This document shows, piece by piece, positions 42,300 through 50,267 of a DNA stretch of 64,000 nt. Position 1 is the first letter of the stretch. The number at the start of each line of letters is the position of its first letter. The position numbers were made by a program, and so were the translations under genes. A model generated the notes under the pieces. It saw only the letters and a list, made by a program, of their open reading frames with translations, made no database searches and had not been told where the DNA came from. Source of the DNA: Cellulosimicrobium cellulans (GTDB lineage Bacteria; Actinomycetota; Actinomycetes; Actinomycetales; Cellulomonadaceae); NCBI RefSeq assembly GCF_016907755.1, contig NZ_JAFBCN010000001.1, positions 3,534,001-3,598,000 on the forward strand. The letters run 5' to 3'.

Positions 42300-42350
42300 A
42301 GGAAGTACTACAAGGAGGATCGTCTGCACGTCATGGGACTGTACGCCCAT
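42285..42350 (-). CDS. Leader peptide of the ilvBNC attenuator
   Basis: A 21-residue frame starting [10 protein letters not shown] and continuing with six consecutive branched-chain residues, Ile-Leu-Leu-Val-Val-Leu, before PERAG and the stop. This composition in front of a U-tract terminator and ilvB is the hallmark of BCAA attenuation, established for ilvB leaders in actinobacteria. Its 5' end is only 33 nt past the alpha-glucosidase stop, so the promoter must lie inside that gene's 3' end. Confidence 0.85.
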   Translation of the reverse strand: MGVQSHDVQTILLVVLPERAG

Positions 42351-42383
42351 GTTTCGGGGATGTCACGTGTCGAGGCAGCCGTC

Positions 42384-44252
42384 TCACGCACTGGGACGTG
42401 CGTCGTTCTCGATCGTCCGGCGGAGCACCCGACCCTCCCACGGCCGCAGGTGCCCGCCGGCGCCCGGCCGACCCCCGGCGTCGGGTCCGGCCGGGTGCGT
42501 GGCCACCAGGGTCGGCGCGTCCTCCCAGCCGGCGAGGACGTCGTCCGGCACGTCCTGGGGCTGCCCGCCCACGTTCACGAGGACCATCAGCTCGTCGCGT
42601 ACGACCGTCCCGTCCGCTCGCGTCGTGTCGAGGCCGCGCGTGAACGCGTAGACCGCGTCGTGGTCCGGCAGGAGCATGTGGAAGTCACCGAGCGCGACGA
42701 CCGGCTCGTCGCGACGCAGGGCGACGAGCCGCCGGTAGAAGTGCAGCACCGAGTCCGCGTCGGCCCACGCGGCCTCCGCGTTGATCGCCGCGTGGTTCGG
42801 GTTGACCTCGAGCCACGGCGTCCCGGTCGTGAACCCGGCGTTCGTGCTCGCGTCCCACTGCACGGGCGTGCGGGCGTGGTCGCGGCTCGCGTGCGCGAGC
42901 ACGGCGAGCATCTCTCCGTCGGTGCGCAGCCGCGGTCCGCCCGTGCGGCCCGTGAGCTCGCGGAAGTACCCGAGCGACTCGACGTCCTGGTACTGCTCGA
43001 CGCGCGTGAACGGCGCGTTCGTCATGCCGAGCTCCTCGCCCTGGTAGACGTACGGCGTGCCGCGGTGCAGGTGCAGCAGGAGCGCGAGCGCTTTGGCCGA
43101 CGCGACGCGGTGCGCCGGAGAGTCGTCGCCGAAGCGGGAGACGACGCGCGGCTGGTCGTGGTTGTCCCAGTACAGGGCGTTCCAGCCCCGGTCGGCGAGC
43201 CCCGCCTGCCAGCGGCCGAGCGTCGCCTTGAGGTCGGCGAGGTCCCACCGGACCGGGTCGTAGCGCGTCGCCCCGTGGTCGATCCCCATGTGCTCGAACT
43301 GGAACACCATGTCGACCTCGCGGCGGTCGGGGTCGGTGTACCGGACGCCGTGCTCGACGGTCACCCCCGGCGTCTCCCCCACCGTGAGGATCTCGCGGCC
43401 CTGCGCGAGGTACGGGGCGAACACCTCGCGGTGCATCTCGGCGAGGAACTCGTGCACGCGCGGCCCGTCGGTGTAGTGCGGGCTCCCGTCGCCGTACGTG
43501 CCCCAGTGCACCTCGCCGTCGGGCAGCGAGCCGTCGGGCCCGAGGTCCTTGGAGATCAGGTTGATGACGTCCATCCGGAACCCGTCGACACCACGGTCGA
43601 GCCACCTCCGCATCATGGCGTAGACCGCGTGGCGGACCTCCGGGTTCTCCCAGTTGAGGTCCGGCTGCTTGGTGTCGAACAGGTGCAGGTAGTACTCCCC
43701 CGACGCCTCGTCGAACCGCCACGCGCTCCCGCCGAAGAACGAGCGCCAGTTGGTCGGCTCGGCGCCCGGCGCCCCGGGCTCCATGCCGGCGCGCGCGGGG
43801 CGCCACCAGTACCAGTCGCGCCGCGGGCTCTCGGCGGACGACCGCGACTGGACGAACCACGGGTGCTCGTCGCTCGTGTGGTTCACGACGAGGTCCATGA
43901 CGAGCTTCATCCCGCGCGCGTGCAGTCCCTCGATCAGCGCGTCGAGGTCCGCGAGCGACCCGAACAGCGGGTCGACGTCCTCGTAGTCGCTGATGTCGTA
44001 CCCGTTGTCCGCCTGCGGCGACCGGTACACCGGCGACAGCCACACGACGTCCACCCCCAGCCGCTCCAGGTGGTCGAGGCGCCGGGTGATCCCGGGGAGG
44101 TCGCCGACGCCGTCGCCGTCGGTGTCCTGGAACGAGCGGGGGTACACCTGGTACACGACCGAGCGCGTCCACCAGGGCGCGTCCCCCGGCGTCTCGGCGC
44201 CGGGCCATCCGCCGCGAGGCAGGGCGTCCGGGGTGGGTGCGGACGAGGTCAT
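42384..44252 (-). CDS. GH13 alpha-glucosidase / oligo-1,6-glucosidase type
   Basis: 622 residues. GH13 regions are complete: SVVYQVYPRSFQDTDGDGVG, GVDVVWLSPVYRSPQADNGY, MDLVVNHTSDEHPWF, nucleophile Asp228 in GFRMDVIN, acid Glu293 in LTVGETPG and Asp366 in NHDQPR. MDVIN with the QADNGYD Tyr is the pattern of alpha-glucosidases acting on short alpha-1,4/1,6 oligosaccharides (GH13_17/23/31 group). No signal peptide is present, so it should work in the cytosol on imported malto- or isomalto-oligosaccharides. No transporter is adjacent. It lies 19 nt after the DUF4037 gene, perhaps co-transcribed. Confidence 0.93.
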   Translation of the reverse strand: MTSSAPTPDALPRGGWPGAETPGDAPWWTRSVVYQVYPRSFQDTDGDGVGDLPGITRRLDHLERLGVDVVWLSPVYRSPQADNGYDISDYEDVDPLFGSLADLDALIEGLHARGMKLVMDLVVNHTSDEHPWFVQSRSSAESPRRDWYWWRPARAGMEPGAPGAEPTNWRSFFGGSAWRFDEASGEYYLHLFDTKQPDLNWENPEVRHAVYAMMRRWLDRGVDGFRMDVINLISKDLGPDGSLPDGEVHWGTYGDGSPHYTDGPRVHEFLAEMHREVFAPYLAQGREILTVGETPGVTVEHGVRYTDPDRREVDMVFQFEHMGIDHGATRYDPVRWDLADLKATLGRWQAGLADRGWNALYWDNHDQPRVVSRFGDDSPAHRVASAKALALLLHLHRGTPYVYQGEELGMTNAPFTRVEQYQDVESLGYFRELTGRTGGPRLRTDGEMLAVLAHASRDHARTPVQWDASTNAGFTTGTPWLEVNPNHAAINAEAAWADADSVLHFYRRLVALRRDEPVVALGDFHMLLPDHDAVYAFTRGLDTTRADGTVVRDELMVLVNVGGQPQDVPDDVLAGWEDAPTLVATHPAGPDAGGRPGAGGHLRPWEGRVLRRTIENDARPSA

Positions 44253-44271
44253 CGCACGGCTTCCTCTCGGG

Positions 44272-45318
44272 TCACGGGTTCCTGGTCCCAGCCTGCCCGA
44301 CGCCGCGCGCCGCGGCGACGCGACGGCCGGGGTCCGTGAGGACGTCGACGTCGTCGACCCACTGCTCGACCGTCCCGACGCCCGGCGGCAGCGCCCGCAC
44401 CACCGGGTCCTGGATCGCGGCCGTCACCGCGTCGGCCACCGGACCAAGTCCCCGGAAGGGCCGGTCGAAGAACGGGACGACGACGTCCGCGACGGTCGGG
44501 AGGCCCACCTCGCGCTGGAGGTCGTGCAGGGTCTCCAGCCCCCGGCACAGCGCCGCCTCGCGCGAGCGCCAGTCGTCGGCCGCGAGCGCCGCCACGAGGT
44601 CGGGCCGGGCGGCGGCGGCGCGCGGGAGCGCGGCGAAAGCCGTCCCGAACCACTTCGCGTACGGGGGCCAGCGCCGCTCGAGCAGGAACCCCAGGTGCAT
44701 CGCGACGCGCACGAGCCGGGCGGCGACGACGCGCGACCCGAGGTCGTCGCCGCGCTCCGCCGTCCGGCCGACGAACGGCAGCTCCTGCCCGATCCGCGCC
44801 CAGTCGACGGCGACCGCGTACCGCCACACGTCGTCGGGGTACCAGGCGAGACGATCGCGCGCTGCCGTGACCCGCCCGTCGGTGTCCACGAACACCGGCC
44901 CCGCCGTCACCTCGAGCACCGCCTGTCCGGTGAGCGCGAGCCAGTCGCCCACAGCCAGCGGACGCGTGGCGTCGACACCGAGGCGCGAGGTGACGAAGCC
45001 CGACGGCGACGCGACCTCGACCTGGTGCGGGCCGTGCGGGCTCCACGTGGTCGGGAACCGGGTCGGGTGCCCGCCGAACGTGTCGGGCAGCGCGGCGTCG
45101 AGCAGCGCCTCGACCTGCGCGACCATCGGCTCGTCGACGAGCAGCGTCAGGCGCAGGCCCCAGTCGTGGTCGCGCGACGTCGCGTCGTCGAGCCCGAGGA
45201 CGTCGGACCCGCTCCCGAGGCGCCCTGCCGCGTGCGGCAGCCCGGGCCAGCGCTCCAGCACGAGCGGCCCGACGACCTCGTCGTAGTACCGCCGCGCGAG
45301 GTCGGTCCCGGTCTCCAC
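44272..45318 (-). CDS. DUF4037 protein with nucleotidyltransferase-like N-terminus
   Basis: 348 residues from a GTG at 45318, fixed by CAGGAT 6 nt upstream. The N-terminal part has the nucleotidyltransferase-like GSGSDVLGLDDATSRDHDWG, followed by LRLTLLVDE. The middle and C-terminal DUF4037 region has DVWRYAVAVDWARIGQELPF, RVAMHLGFLLERRWPPYAKW and LCRGLETLHDLQREVGLP. Nucleotidyl transfer to a small molecule or RNA is possible; no substrate is known. Confidence 0.85.
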   Translation of the reverse strand: METGTDLARRYYDEVVGPLVLERWPGLPHAAGRLGSGSDVLGLDDATSRDHDWGLRLTLLVDEPMVAQVEALLDAALPDTFGGHPTRFPTTWSPHGPHQVEVASPSGFVTSRLGVDATRPLAVGDWLALTGQAVLEVTAGPVFVDTDGRVTAARDRLAWYPDDVWRYAVAVDWARIGQELPFVGRTAERGDDLGSRVVAARLVRVAMHLGFLLERRWPPYAKWFGTAFAALPRAAAARPDLVAALAADDWRSREAALCRGLETLHDLQREVGLPTVADVVVPFFDRPFRGLGPVADAVTAAIQDPVVRALPPGVGTVEQWVDDVDVLTDPGRRVAAARGVGQAGTRNP

Positions 45319-45324
45319 CCGACC

Positions 45325-45330
45325 ATCCTG
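45325..45330 (-). promoter_or_regulatory. Leaderless -10 box (CAGGAT) of the DUF4037 gene
   Basis: CAGGAT on the minus strand, 6 nt before the GTG at 45318. Confidence 0.45.
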
Positions 45331-45363
45331 CCCGGTCGCTACCTGGGGCGGAGGCATCCGGCG

Positions 45364-45414
45364 GCGAGCGCTGCGTCAGCGCGCGACGGCTGCGTCCGCG
45401 GACGCAGCGCTCGC
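45364..45414. terminator. Nested palindrome at the end of the ole-like operon
   Basis: GCGAGCGCTGCGTC (45364-45377) and GACGCAGCGCTCGC (45401-45414) are perfectly inverted, and GCTGCGTCCGCGGACGCAGC (45389-45408) is itself a perfect 20-bp palindrome, so two alternative stems compete. It follows the last gene of the operon by 12 nt and probably terminates it. Confidence 0.65.
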
Positions 45415-45425
45415 GCGGGAGCGCA

Positions 45426-46409
45426 TCACTCGGCGCGGTCGAGCCAGGCGAACGAGGTCGGCGCCGGGTCGACGCCCAGCACGTCGCGCAGGACCGTGAG
45501 GTCGTAGGTGCGCTCCATCGCGAGGTGGCTCAGTGCGTACCGCGTGAGGCGCGGTGGCTCGGGGCGTCGCAGCCGCCGTGCGACCGTCTCGACCGCGCCC
45601 GCCAGCGCCCACGCCGGGCGCACCGGGACGGCGACGACCCGGACGTCGGTGCCGCGGCGGCGCAGCGCGTCGGTGAGCGCGTCGCGCAGCACGACCGGCT
45701 CGGCGTCGGCGACGTTCGCGACGAGCAGCACCCGGGTCGGCCCTTCTCCGCGGCGGGACGCACGGGCGACGTCGTCGGGCAGCGCGACGGCGGCGCGCAC
45801 CGCGGCGAGCAGCGTGTCGACGTGCGTCAACGACTGGAGCACGCGCCCCCCGCCGGGCAGGACGAGGCGCCCCCGGCGCACGGCGGCCTCGACCCGCGGG
45901 AGCAGCGTCGTGTCCCCGGGGCCGTAGACGGCGTGCGGGCGCAGCACGACGACCGCGCCCCGGTCGGGGTGGTGCGCGACGTCGCGGGCGAGCGCGCGCT
46001 CGGCCTCCGCCTTGGTGGTCCCGTAGGCGTCGAGGTACCGGGCGACGGGCGCCTCCTGCTCGCGTGCGCGGATGCTCGGGCGGAACGGGTCGTACACGCT
46101 CCCCGACGAGACGTGCACGAACCGCGCACCAGGGAACGCGTCGCGCACCGCGAGCGTCCCGCCGACGTTGGTCGCGCGCGCGACGTCGAGCGCGCACCAG
46201 TCGGACACGGCGGCGCCCGCGTGCACGACGGCGTCCGCCGCGGGCGGGTCCGCGAGCGGACCGGCGGTGAGGTCCCACGCGAGGTGCCGGGCGCCCGCGA
46301 CGCCCGGGTCGCGGCGGGAGGACGTCCAGACGTCGTGGCCGTCGGCGACCAGCCCGCGCGCGACCGCTCCCCCGACGAACCCCGACGCCCCGGTGACGAC
46401 GACCCTCAC
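45426..46409 (-). CDS. NAD(P)-dependent epimerase/dehydratase, OleD-like reductase candidate
   Basis: 327 residues, extended SDR. It starts GTG with VRVVVTGASGFVGGAVARGL (GxxGxxG). HVSSGSVYDPF carries the active-site Ser region and DAYGTTKAEAERAL the Tyr-x3-Lys pair; VVLRPHAVYGPGDTTLLPRV follows. The GTG overlaps the TGA of the acyl ligase gene (GTGA), giving tight coupling. In ole pathways the SDR OleD reduces the 2-alkyl-3-keto acid made by OleA to a beta-hydroxy acid. Family membership is certain, the OleD role is inferred from context; a sugar epimerase for the neighbouring glycosyltransferase is the main alternative. Confidence 0.8.
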   Translation of the reverse strand: MRVVVTGASGFVGGAVARGLVADGHDVWTSSRRDPGVAGARHLAWDLTAGPLADPPAADAVVHAGAAVSDWCALDVARATNVGGTLAVRDAFPGARFVHVSSGSVYDPFRPSIRAREQEAPVARYLDAYGTTKAEAERALARDVAHHPDRGAVVVLRPHAVYGPGDTTLLPRVEAAVRRGRLVLPGGGRVLQSLTHVDTLLAAVRAAVALPDDVARASRRGEGPTRVLLVANVADAEPVVLRDALTDALRRRGTDVRVVAVPVRPAWALAGAVETVARRLRRPEPPRLTRYALSHLAMERTYDLTVLRDVLGVDPAPTSFAWLDRAE

Positions 46410-48184
46410 GCGACGGCACCGCGCGCGTCGCGACCGGCAGCGGCCGGCTCGACGGGCACGAACGGCGCGGCGGCGCGCGAGAGCGCCGCCCGGTCCGGCT
46501 TGCGCGAGCGCCCGGCGAGCGGGACGCGGTCGGCGTGCAGCACGACGTCGGGGAGCGCGTCGTGGTCGAGCACGCCCGGCAGCGCGGCCCGCACCAGCCC
46601 GACGAGCGGGTGGTCGGGGTCGAGGTCGACGTCGCCGTCGGGCCGCGCACCGCGGGTCGGCGCGCCGTCGGTCACCGGACCCGCCGAGGTGCCCGCCGAC
46701 GTGACCACGAGCGCGACGCGCTCGTCCCCGTCCACCTGGGGCACGCCGACGAGGAGCGCGTCGCCGACGCCGTCGAGCGCCGCGACGCGCGGCTCGAACA
46801 GGCCCGGGTAGATGTTGGTCGTCCCGCGGATGATCATGTCCCGCGTGCGGCCGACGAGCACGATCCTGCCCGCGTCGTCGAGCCGCGCGAGGTCGCCGGT
46901 GCGGTGCTCCGCGACCCGCGCTCCCCTGCCGCGCGCCGGGGCGTCGAGGTCGTGCAGGTAGCCCGCCATGAGCGACGGGCCGGACAGCACGAGCTCGCCG
47001 ACGACGTCCGCGCCGCCGTCGGCGGGGCCGTCCGCCGGGTCGTCCGGCCCGTCGTCCTCCACCGGGTCGAGCCGCGCGACCGTGCCGGGCAGCGGCGCGC
47101 CGACGAGGTCGCCGTCCCCCGCGTGCGCGAGCTTCTCCCGGGCCTCGACCACCGCGACGGGCAGGATCTCCGTCATGCCGTACACCGCGACCCAGCGCGT
47201 GCCGGGCAGGACGCGCGTCGCGCGCGCCAACAGGGCACGCGTCACGGGGGCTCCACCGACGAGCGCGACGCGCGGGCCGCGCGCGGGCACCGTCCCGTCC
47301 TCGACCGCGTCGAGCAGCGCCGTGACGTCCGCGGGCACGAGGTAGGTGCCCGCGGCGCCGTCGAGCTGGCGTCCGAACGTCGCGATGTCGCGGCTCGGCG
47401 GGTCGGCGGGCACGGACCACGTCGCGCCCGCGAGGAGCGCCGGGACGCCGAGCAGCATCTGGTCGGTGTGCACGACGTCGCCCGGAGCGAGCTCGAAGAC
47501 CTCACGCAGCAGGTCGCACCCGGCGAGCAGCGACCCGGCCGTGTGCACGACGGCCTTGGGCTGCGCCGTCGTGCCGGACGTGAAGACGGTCAGGGCCTCA
47601 CGGTCCGGGTCGAGCTCCGGCAGCGCCGCGCGGTCGACCTGGCCCTCCGCGAGACGGCGCGCCGCGCGCGAGCCGCGCGGCACCCCGGGGAGCCACGGCC
47701 CCGCGTGCACGTGCCGCAGCGGCAGGCTCGCGTAGTCCGGCAGCAGCAGGCCGCGCGAGCGGGCCAGACGGCGCAACGGCCCGCGCGACACCGCGTACAG
47801 CAGCGACTCGGTGGTCGCGAGCGACGGCCCGGCCGCGCCCACGCGCGCCGCGAACAGCTCGGGCGTCGAGCCGGGGTCGACGAACACGATCGTGCCGCCC
47901 GCGCGGACGACCCCGAACGCGAGCACGACGCCCGCCGGCCGGGGCCGCACCGAGAACAGCGCCCGGTCACCAGGCGCGAGACCGTCGGCCGCGAGCGCCG
48001 TCGCGGTCGCCTCGACGCGGCGCGCGAGGTCGGCGTACGTGACCTCCTCGCGCACGCGCGCGCCCCGACGACCGGGCCGCGTCCAGCGCCGGAGCGCGAC
48101 GGCGTCCGCGGACGCGTGCCCGGGTGCGCCCCGCTCGAGGATCGGGCCCAGCAGGTGGCGGGCCGCGTCGTCGGGCGCGGTCAC
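46406..48184 (-). CDS. AMP-dependent acyl ligase/synthetase, OleC-like candidate
   Basis: 592 residues from a GTG. ANL-superfamily motifs: TVFTSGTTAQPKAVVHT (P-loop), VAVYGMTEILPVAVVE (A5), EHRTGDLARLDDAGRIVLVGR (A7/A8 with GD and GR) and a C-terminal Lys in AGRSRKPDRAALSRA (A10). It should adenylate a fatty or hydroxy acid. The C-domain segment DMIIRGTTNIYPGLFEP looks like a fatty-acid ligase, so the OleC (beta-lactone synthetase) role rests on the adjoining OleA-like and SDR genes. A long Asp/Gly-rich insert (around DPVEDDGPDDPADGP) is unusual. Starts and stops overlap by 4 nt with both neighbours. Confidence 0.8.
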   Translation of the reverse strand: MTAPDDAARHLLGPILERGAPGHASADAVALRRWTRPGRRGARVREEVTYADLARRVEATATALAADGLAPGDRALFSVRPRPAGVVLAFGVVRAGGTIVFVDPGSTPELFAARVGAAGPSLATTESLLYAVSRGPLRRLARSRGLLLPDYASLPLRHVHAGPWLPGVPRGSRAARRLAEGQVDRAALPELDPDREALTVFTSGTTAQPKAVVHTAGSLLAGCDLLREVFELAPGDVVHTDQMLLGVPALLAGATWSVPADPPSRDIATFGRQLDGAAGTYLVPADVTALLDAVEDGTVPARGPRVALVGGAPVTRALLARATRVLPGTRWVAVYGMTEILPVAVVEAREKLAHAGDGDLVGAPLPGTVARLDPVEDDGPDDPADGPADGGADVVGELVLSGPSLMAGYLHDLDAPARGRGARVAEHRTGDLARLDDAGRIVLVGRTRDMIIRGTTNIYPGLFEPRVAALDGVGDALLVGVPQVDGDERVALVVTSAGTSAGPVTDGAPTRGARPDGDVDLDPDHPLVGLVRAALPGVLDHDALPDVVLHADRVPLAGRSRKPDRAALSRAAAPFVPVEPAAAGRDARGAVA

Positions 48185-49479
48185 GCCGCCTCCCCCGCGG
48201 GCGACGCGTCTGGTCCCGTGACCGGGCGCTCGGCCCCGCCCGACGCGCCCACCCCGCCGCCGGCCGCCCGCACCACGAGCGAGCGGTACGCGGGGATGAG
48301 CACCCCGCGCGCGACGGCACGCTCGGTGACCTCGACGCTCCGCCCCGCCGCGGCGACGGGACGCAGGGCGTCCAGCACCGCGTCGACCTGGGCCAGGGCG
48401 AGCGGCATGCCGAGGCAGAAGTGCGGGCCGGCGCCGAACCACAGGTGCCGCACGGCCGGGTCGACGGGTGCGTCCGGGTCGAAGGGGCCCGCGTCCTTGC
48501 AGCAGGAGATCGTCGCGATCACGACCCGGTCCCCCGCGCGGACGCGGACGTCGCCCACGGTCGCGTCGGTCCGCACCGCGCGCAGCATCGCGGGCGTGGG
48601 GGCCGTGACGCGCAGCGCCTCCTCGACGACGCGCCCGCGCAGCGCCGCGCCCTCGGGACCGGGCGGCGCGGCCAGGAGCCGGTCGAGCCAGCCCGTGTCC
48701 GCCGTGAGCGCGACGAGGCGCGGCACGAACGACTGGATCGTCTCCGTCCCGGTGAGGACGAACGCGCCGACCGCGCCCATCGCCTCGACCTCCGAGAGTC
48801 CGAGCTCGCGCATGCGACCGGGCACGGTCGCGGGGTCGCCGTCCCGGTACGCGTCGCGCGCCGGGGCGGAGAGCCGGGCGAGGACGGCGCGCGCGTGCCG
48901 CACCTGCGCGGGCGTGAGGCTGCGCCGGTGCAGCCGCACCAGCCCGACCACGGACTGCGCTGCCGTCATCGCCTCGCGCACGGCGGCGTCGGTGGGCGGC
49001 AGCCCGGTCATGGCGCAGATGACGGTGCCCGCCATGGTCGCGGTCTCCGCGACGAGGTCGACGCGCTCGCCCGCGAGCAGGCGCGGCGCGAGCCCGGCGA
49101 GGACGTCCGGGACGCTGACCGCCACGAGATCCCGCACCGCCCGCGGGGTGAAGAGCCCGGAGAGCGCGCGGCGCAGCCGCGCATGGTCCCCGCCCTCCAT
49201 GTTGAGCAGCACGGACGGCCCGAGCACGGGCGTCCAGAGGTCCGACGGCGACCCCGGGCCCACCTTGGTGAACCGCTCGGTGTCGAGCAGCACGGCCCGC
49301 GCGGTCGCGGCGTCGGACACGACCACCCCGATGCCGGGGACGCGCACCACGGGTCCGCGGTGGCGGAGCGCCCGGATCGCCGGGTAGACGAGCGGGTGCG
49401 CCCCGCGCTGGACGCGCTCCTCCCACCGCATCGCCGCGACGCGCCCGGCGGACGAGGGCGCGACCGTCGTCGCCGTCAT
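48181..49479 (-). CDS. Cytochrome P450 of the ole-like operon
   Basis: 432 residues. The I-helix reads FVLTGTETIQSF with Glu-Thr for oxygen activation, the K-helix ExxR is in EEALRVTAPTP and the haem loop is WFGAGPHFCLGMPLALAQ with the Cys ligand. NMEGGDHARLRRALSGLFTP is the usual C-helix. It would hydroxylate or desaturate a hydrophobic substrate with an external ferredoxin; no redox partner gene is nearby. Its ATG overlaps the glycosyltransferase stop (ATGA) and its stop overlaps the ligase GTG, so it is an integral operon member. The C-terminal roughly 25 residues are a low-complexity Gly/Ala/Pro tail. Confidence 0.92.
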   Translation of the reverse strand: MTATTVAPSSAGRVAAMRWEERVQRGAHPLVYPAIRALRHRGPVVRVPGIGVVVSDAATARAVLLDTERFTKVGPGSPSDLWTPVLGPSVLLNMEGGDHARLRRALSGLFTPRAVRDLVAVSVPDVLAGLAPRLLAGERVDLVAETATMAGTVICAMTGLPPTDAAVREAMTAAQSVVGLVRLHRRSLTPAQVRHARAVLARLSAPARDAYRDGDPATVPGRMRELGLSEVEAMGAVGAFVLTGTETIQSFVPRLVALTADTGWLDRLLAAPPGPEGAALRGRVVEEALRVTAPTPAMLRAVRTDATVGDVRVRAGDRVVIATISCCKDAGPFDPDAPVDPAVRHLWFGAGPHFCLGMPLALAQVDAVLDALRPVAAAGRSVEVTERAVARGVLIPAYRSLVVRAAGGGVGASGGAERPVTGPDASPAGEAA

Positions 49480-50267
49480 CGGATGTCCACGACCTCGGGC
49501 CGGTAGCGGTGGTCGGCGTACCAGCCGAGCGTCCGCACGAGGCCCCAGGCGTGCGCACGACGCGCCGACGCGAGCACGACGACCTCGCGGTGCGCCCCGT
49601 ACCGCCGCGTGAGCCGGCGCACCGCGTTGACGAGCGCCCGGTCCTCGTGGACGTCCTCGATCGCCGTGCGCGGGAAGCCGCCCGCGGCCTCGTAGAGCTC
49701 GGCCGTGATCGCCATGTTGCAGCCCGGCGCCATGACGTACGGGCCGAGGTAGGACGGGTCCTGGTTGCCGGGCCGGAAGCGCCCGAACGTGCTCGCGACG
49801 CTCACCGCCGCCGACAGCACCCCTTGCTGGACGCGCGAGACCGGCCGGTCGTCCGTCCGCGCCACGAGCCGGCCCGCGACGAGGTCGTGCCCGCTCGCGA
49901 ACGCCGCCCGCACGCGCCGGGTCCAGTCCGGCAGCGGGAGGCAGTCGGCGTCCGTGCGGGCGAGGTGCGTCGCCCCCTGCTCGATCGCCGCGCGCATCCC
50001 CGTGTCGGCCGCGGCGCCCGTGCCCTTCTGCGGCTCGTCGACCACGCGCCAGCGCGTCATGCCCCACGCCGCGGCGGTCGCGCGGACGAGGTCGCCGGTC
50101 CCGTCCGACGACCCGTTGTCGACGACGACGAGGTCGAAGTCGGTGTCCTGCTGGTCGCGCAGCGCCTCGAGCGTCGCGACGATCCCGTGCGCCTCGTCGC
50201 GCGCGGGCACGACGACCGCGAGCCGCTGCGGGCTCGCGACGTGCCGCGTGAACCGGCGCGCGGTCAC
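49476..50267 (-). CDS. Family 2 glycosyltransferase
   Basis: 263 residues from a GTG. The GT-A fold is clear: LAVVVPARDEAHGIVATLEA, DLVVVDNGSSDGTGDLV, a metal-binding RTDADCLPLPDW (DxD) and the later AIEDVHEDRALVNAVRRL. PSYLGPYVMAPGCNMAITAELYEAAGGFP (in parts) is the acceptor-side segment of GT2 enzymes. There are no clear membrane helices, so it acts at the cytosolic face or in solution. In this operon it may glycosylate the lipid product (inference). Starts and stops overlap 4 nt with both neighbours. Confidence 0.87.
   Translation of the reverse strand: MTARRFTRHVASPQRLAVVVPARDEAHGIVATLEALRDQQDTDFDLVVVDNGSSDGTGDLVRATAAAWGMTRWRVVDEPQKGTGAAADTGMRAAIEQGATHLARTDADCLPLPDWTRRVRAAFASGHDLVAGRLVARTDDRPVSRVQQGVLSAAVSVASTFGRFRPGNQDPSYLGPYVMAPGCNMAITAELYEAAGGFPRTAIEDVHEDRALVNAVRRLTRRYGAHREVVVLASARRAHAWGLVRTLGWYADHRYRPEVVDIR

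Noticed and set aside
42212-42350. T-box riboswitch upstream of ilvB
   Set aside because: No T-box sequence or specifier-loop structure is visible; the translated BCAA-rich frame explains the terminator better.
46535-49506. Long plus-strand frames opposite the acyl ligase and P450
   Set aside because: Antisense shadows of genes with full catalytic motifs; no ribosome site or family signal.
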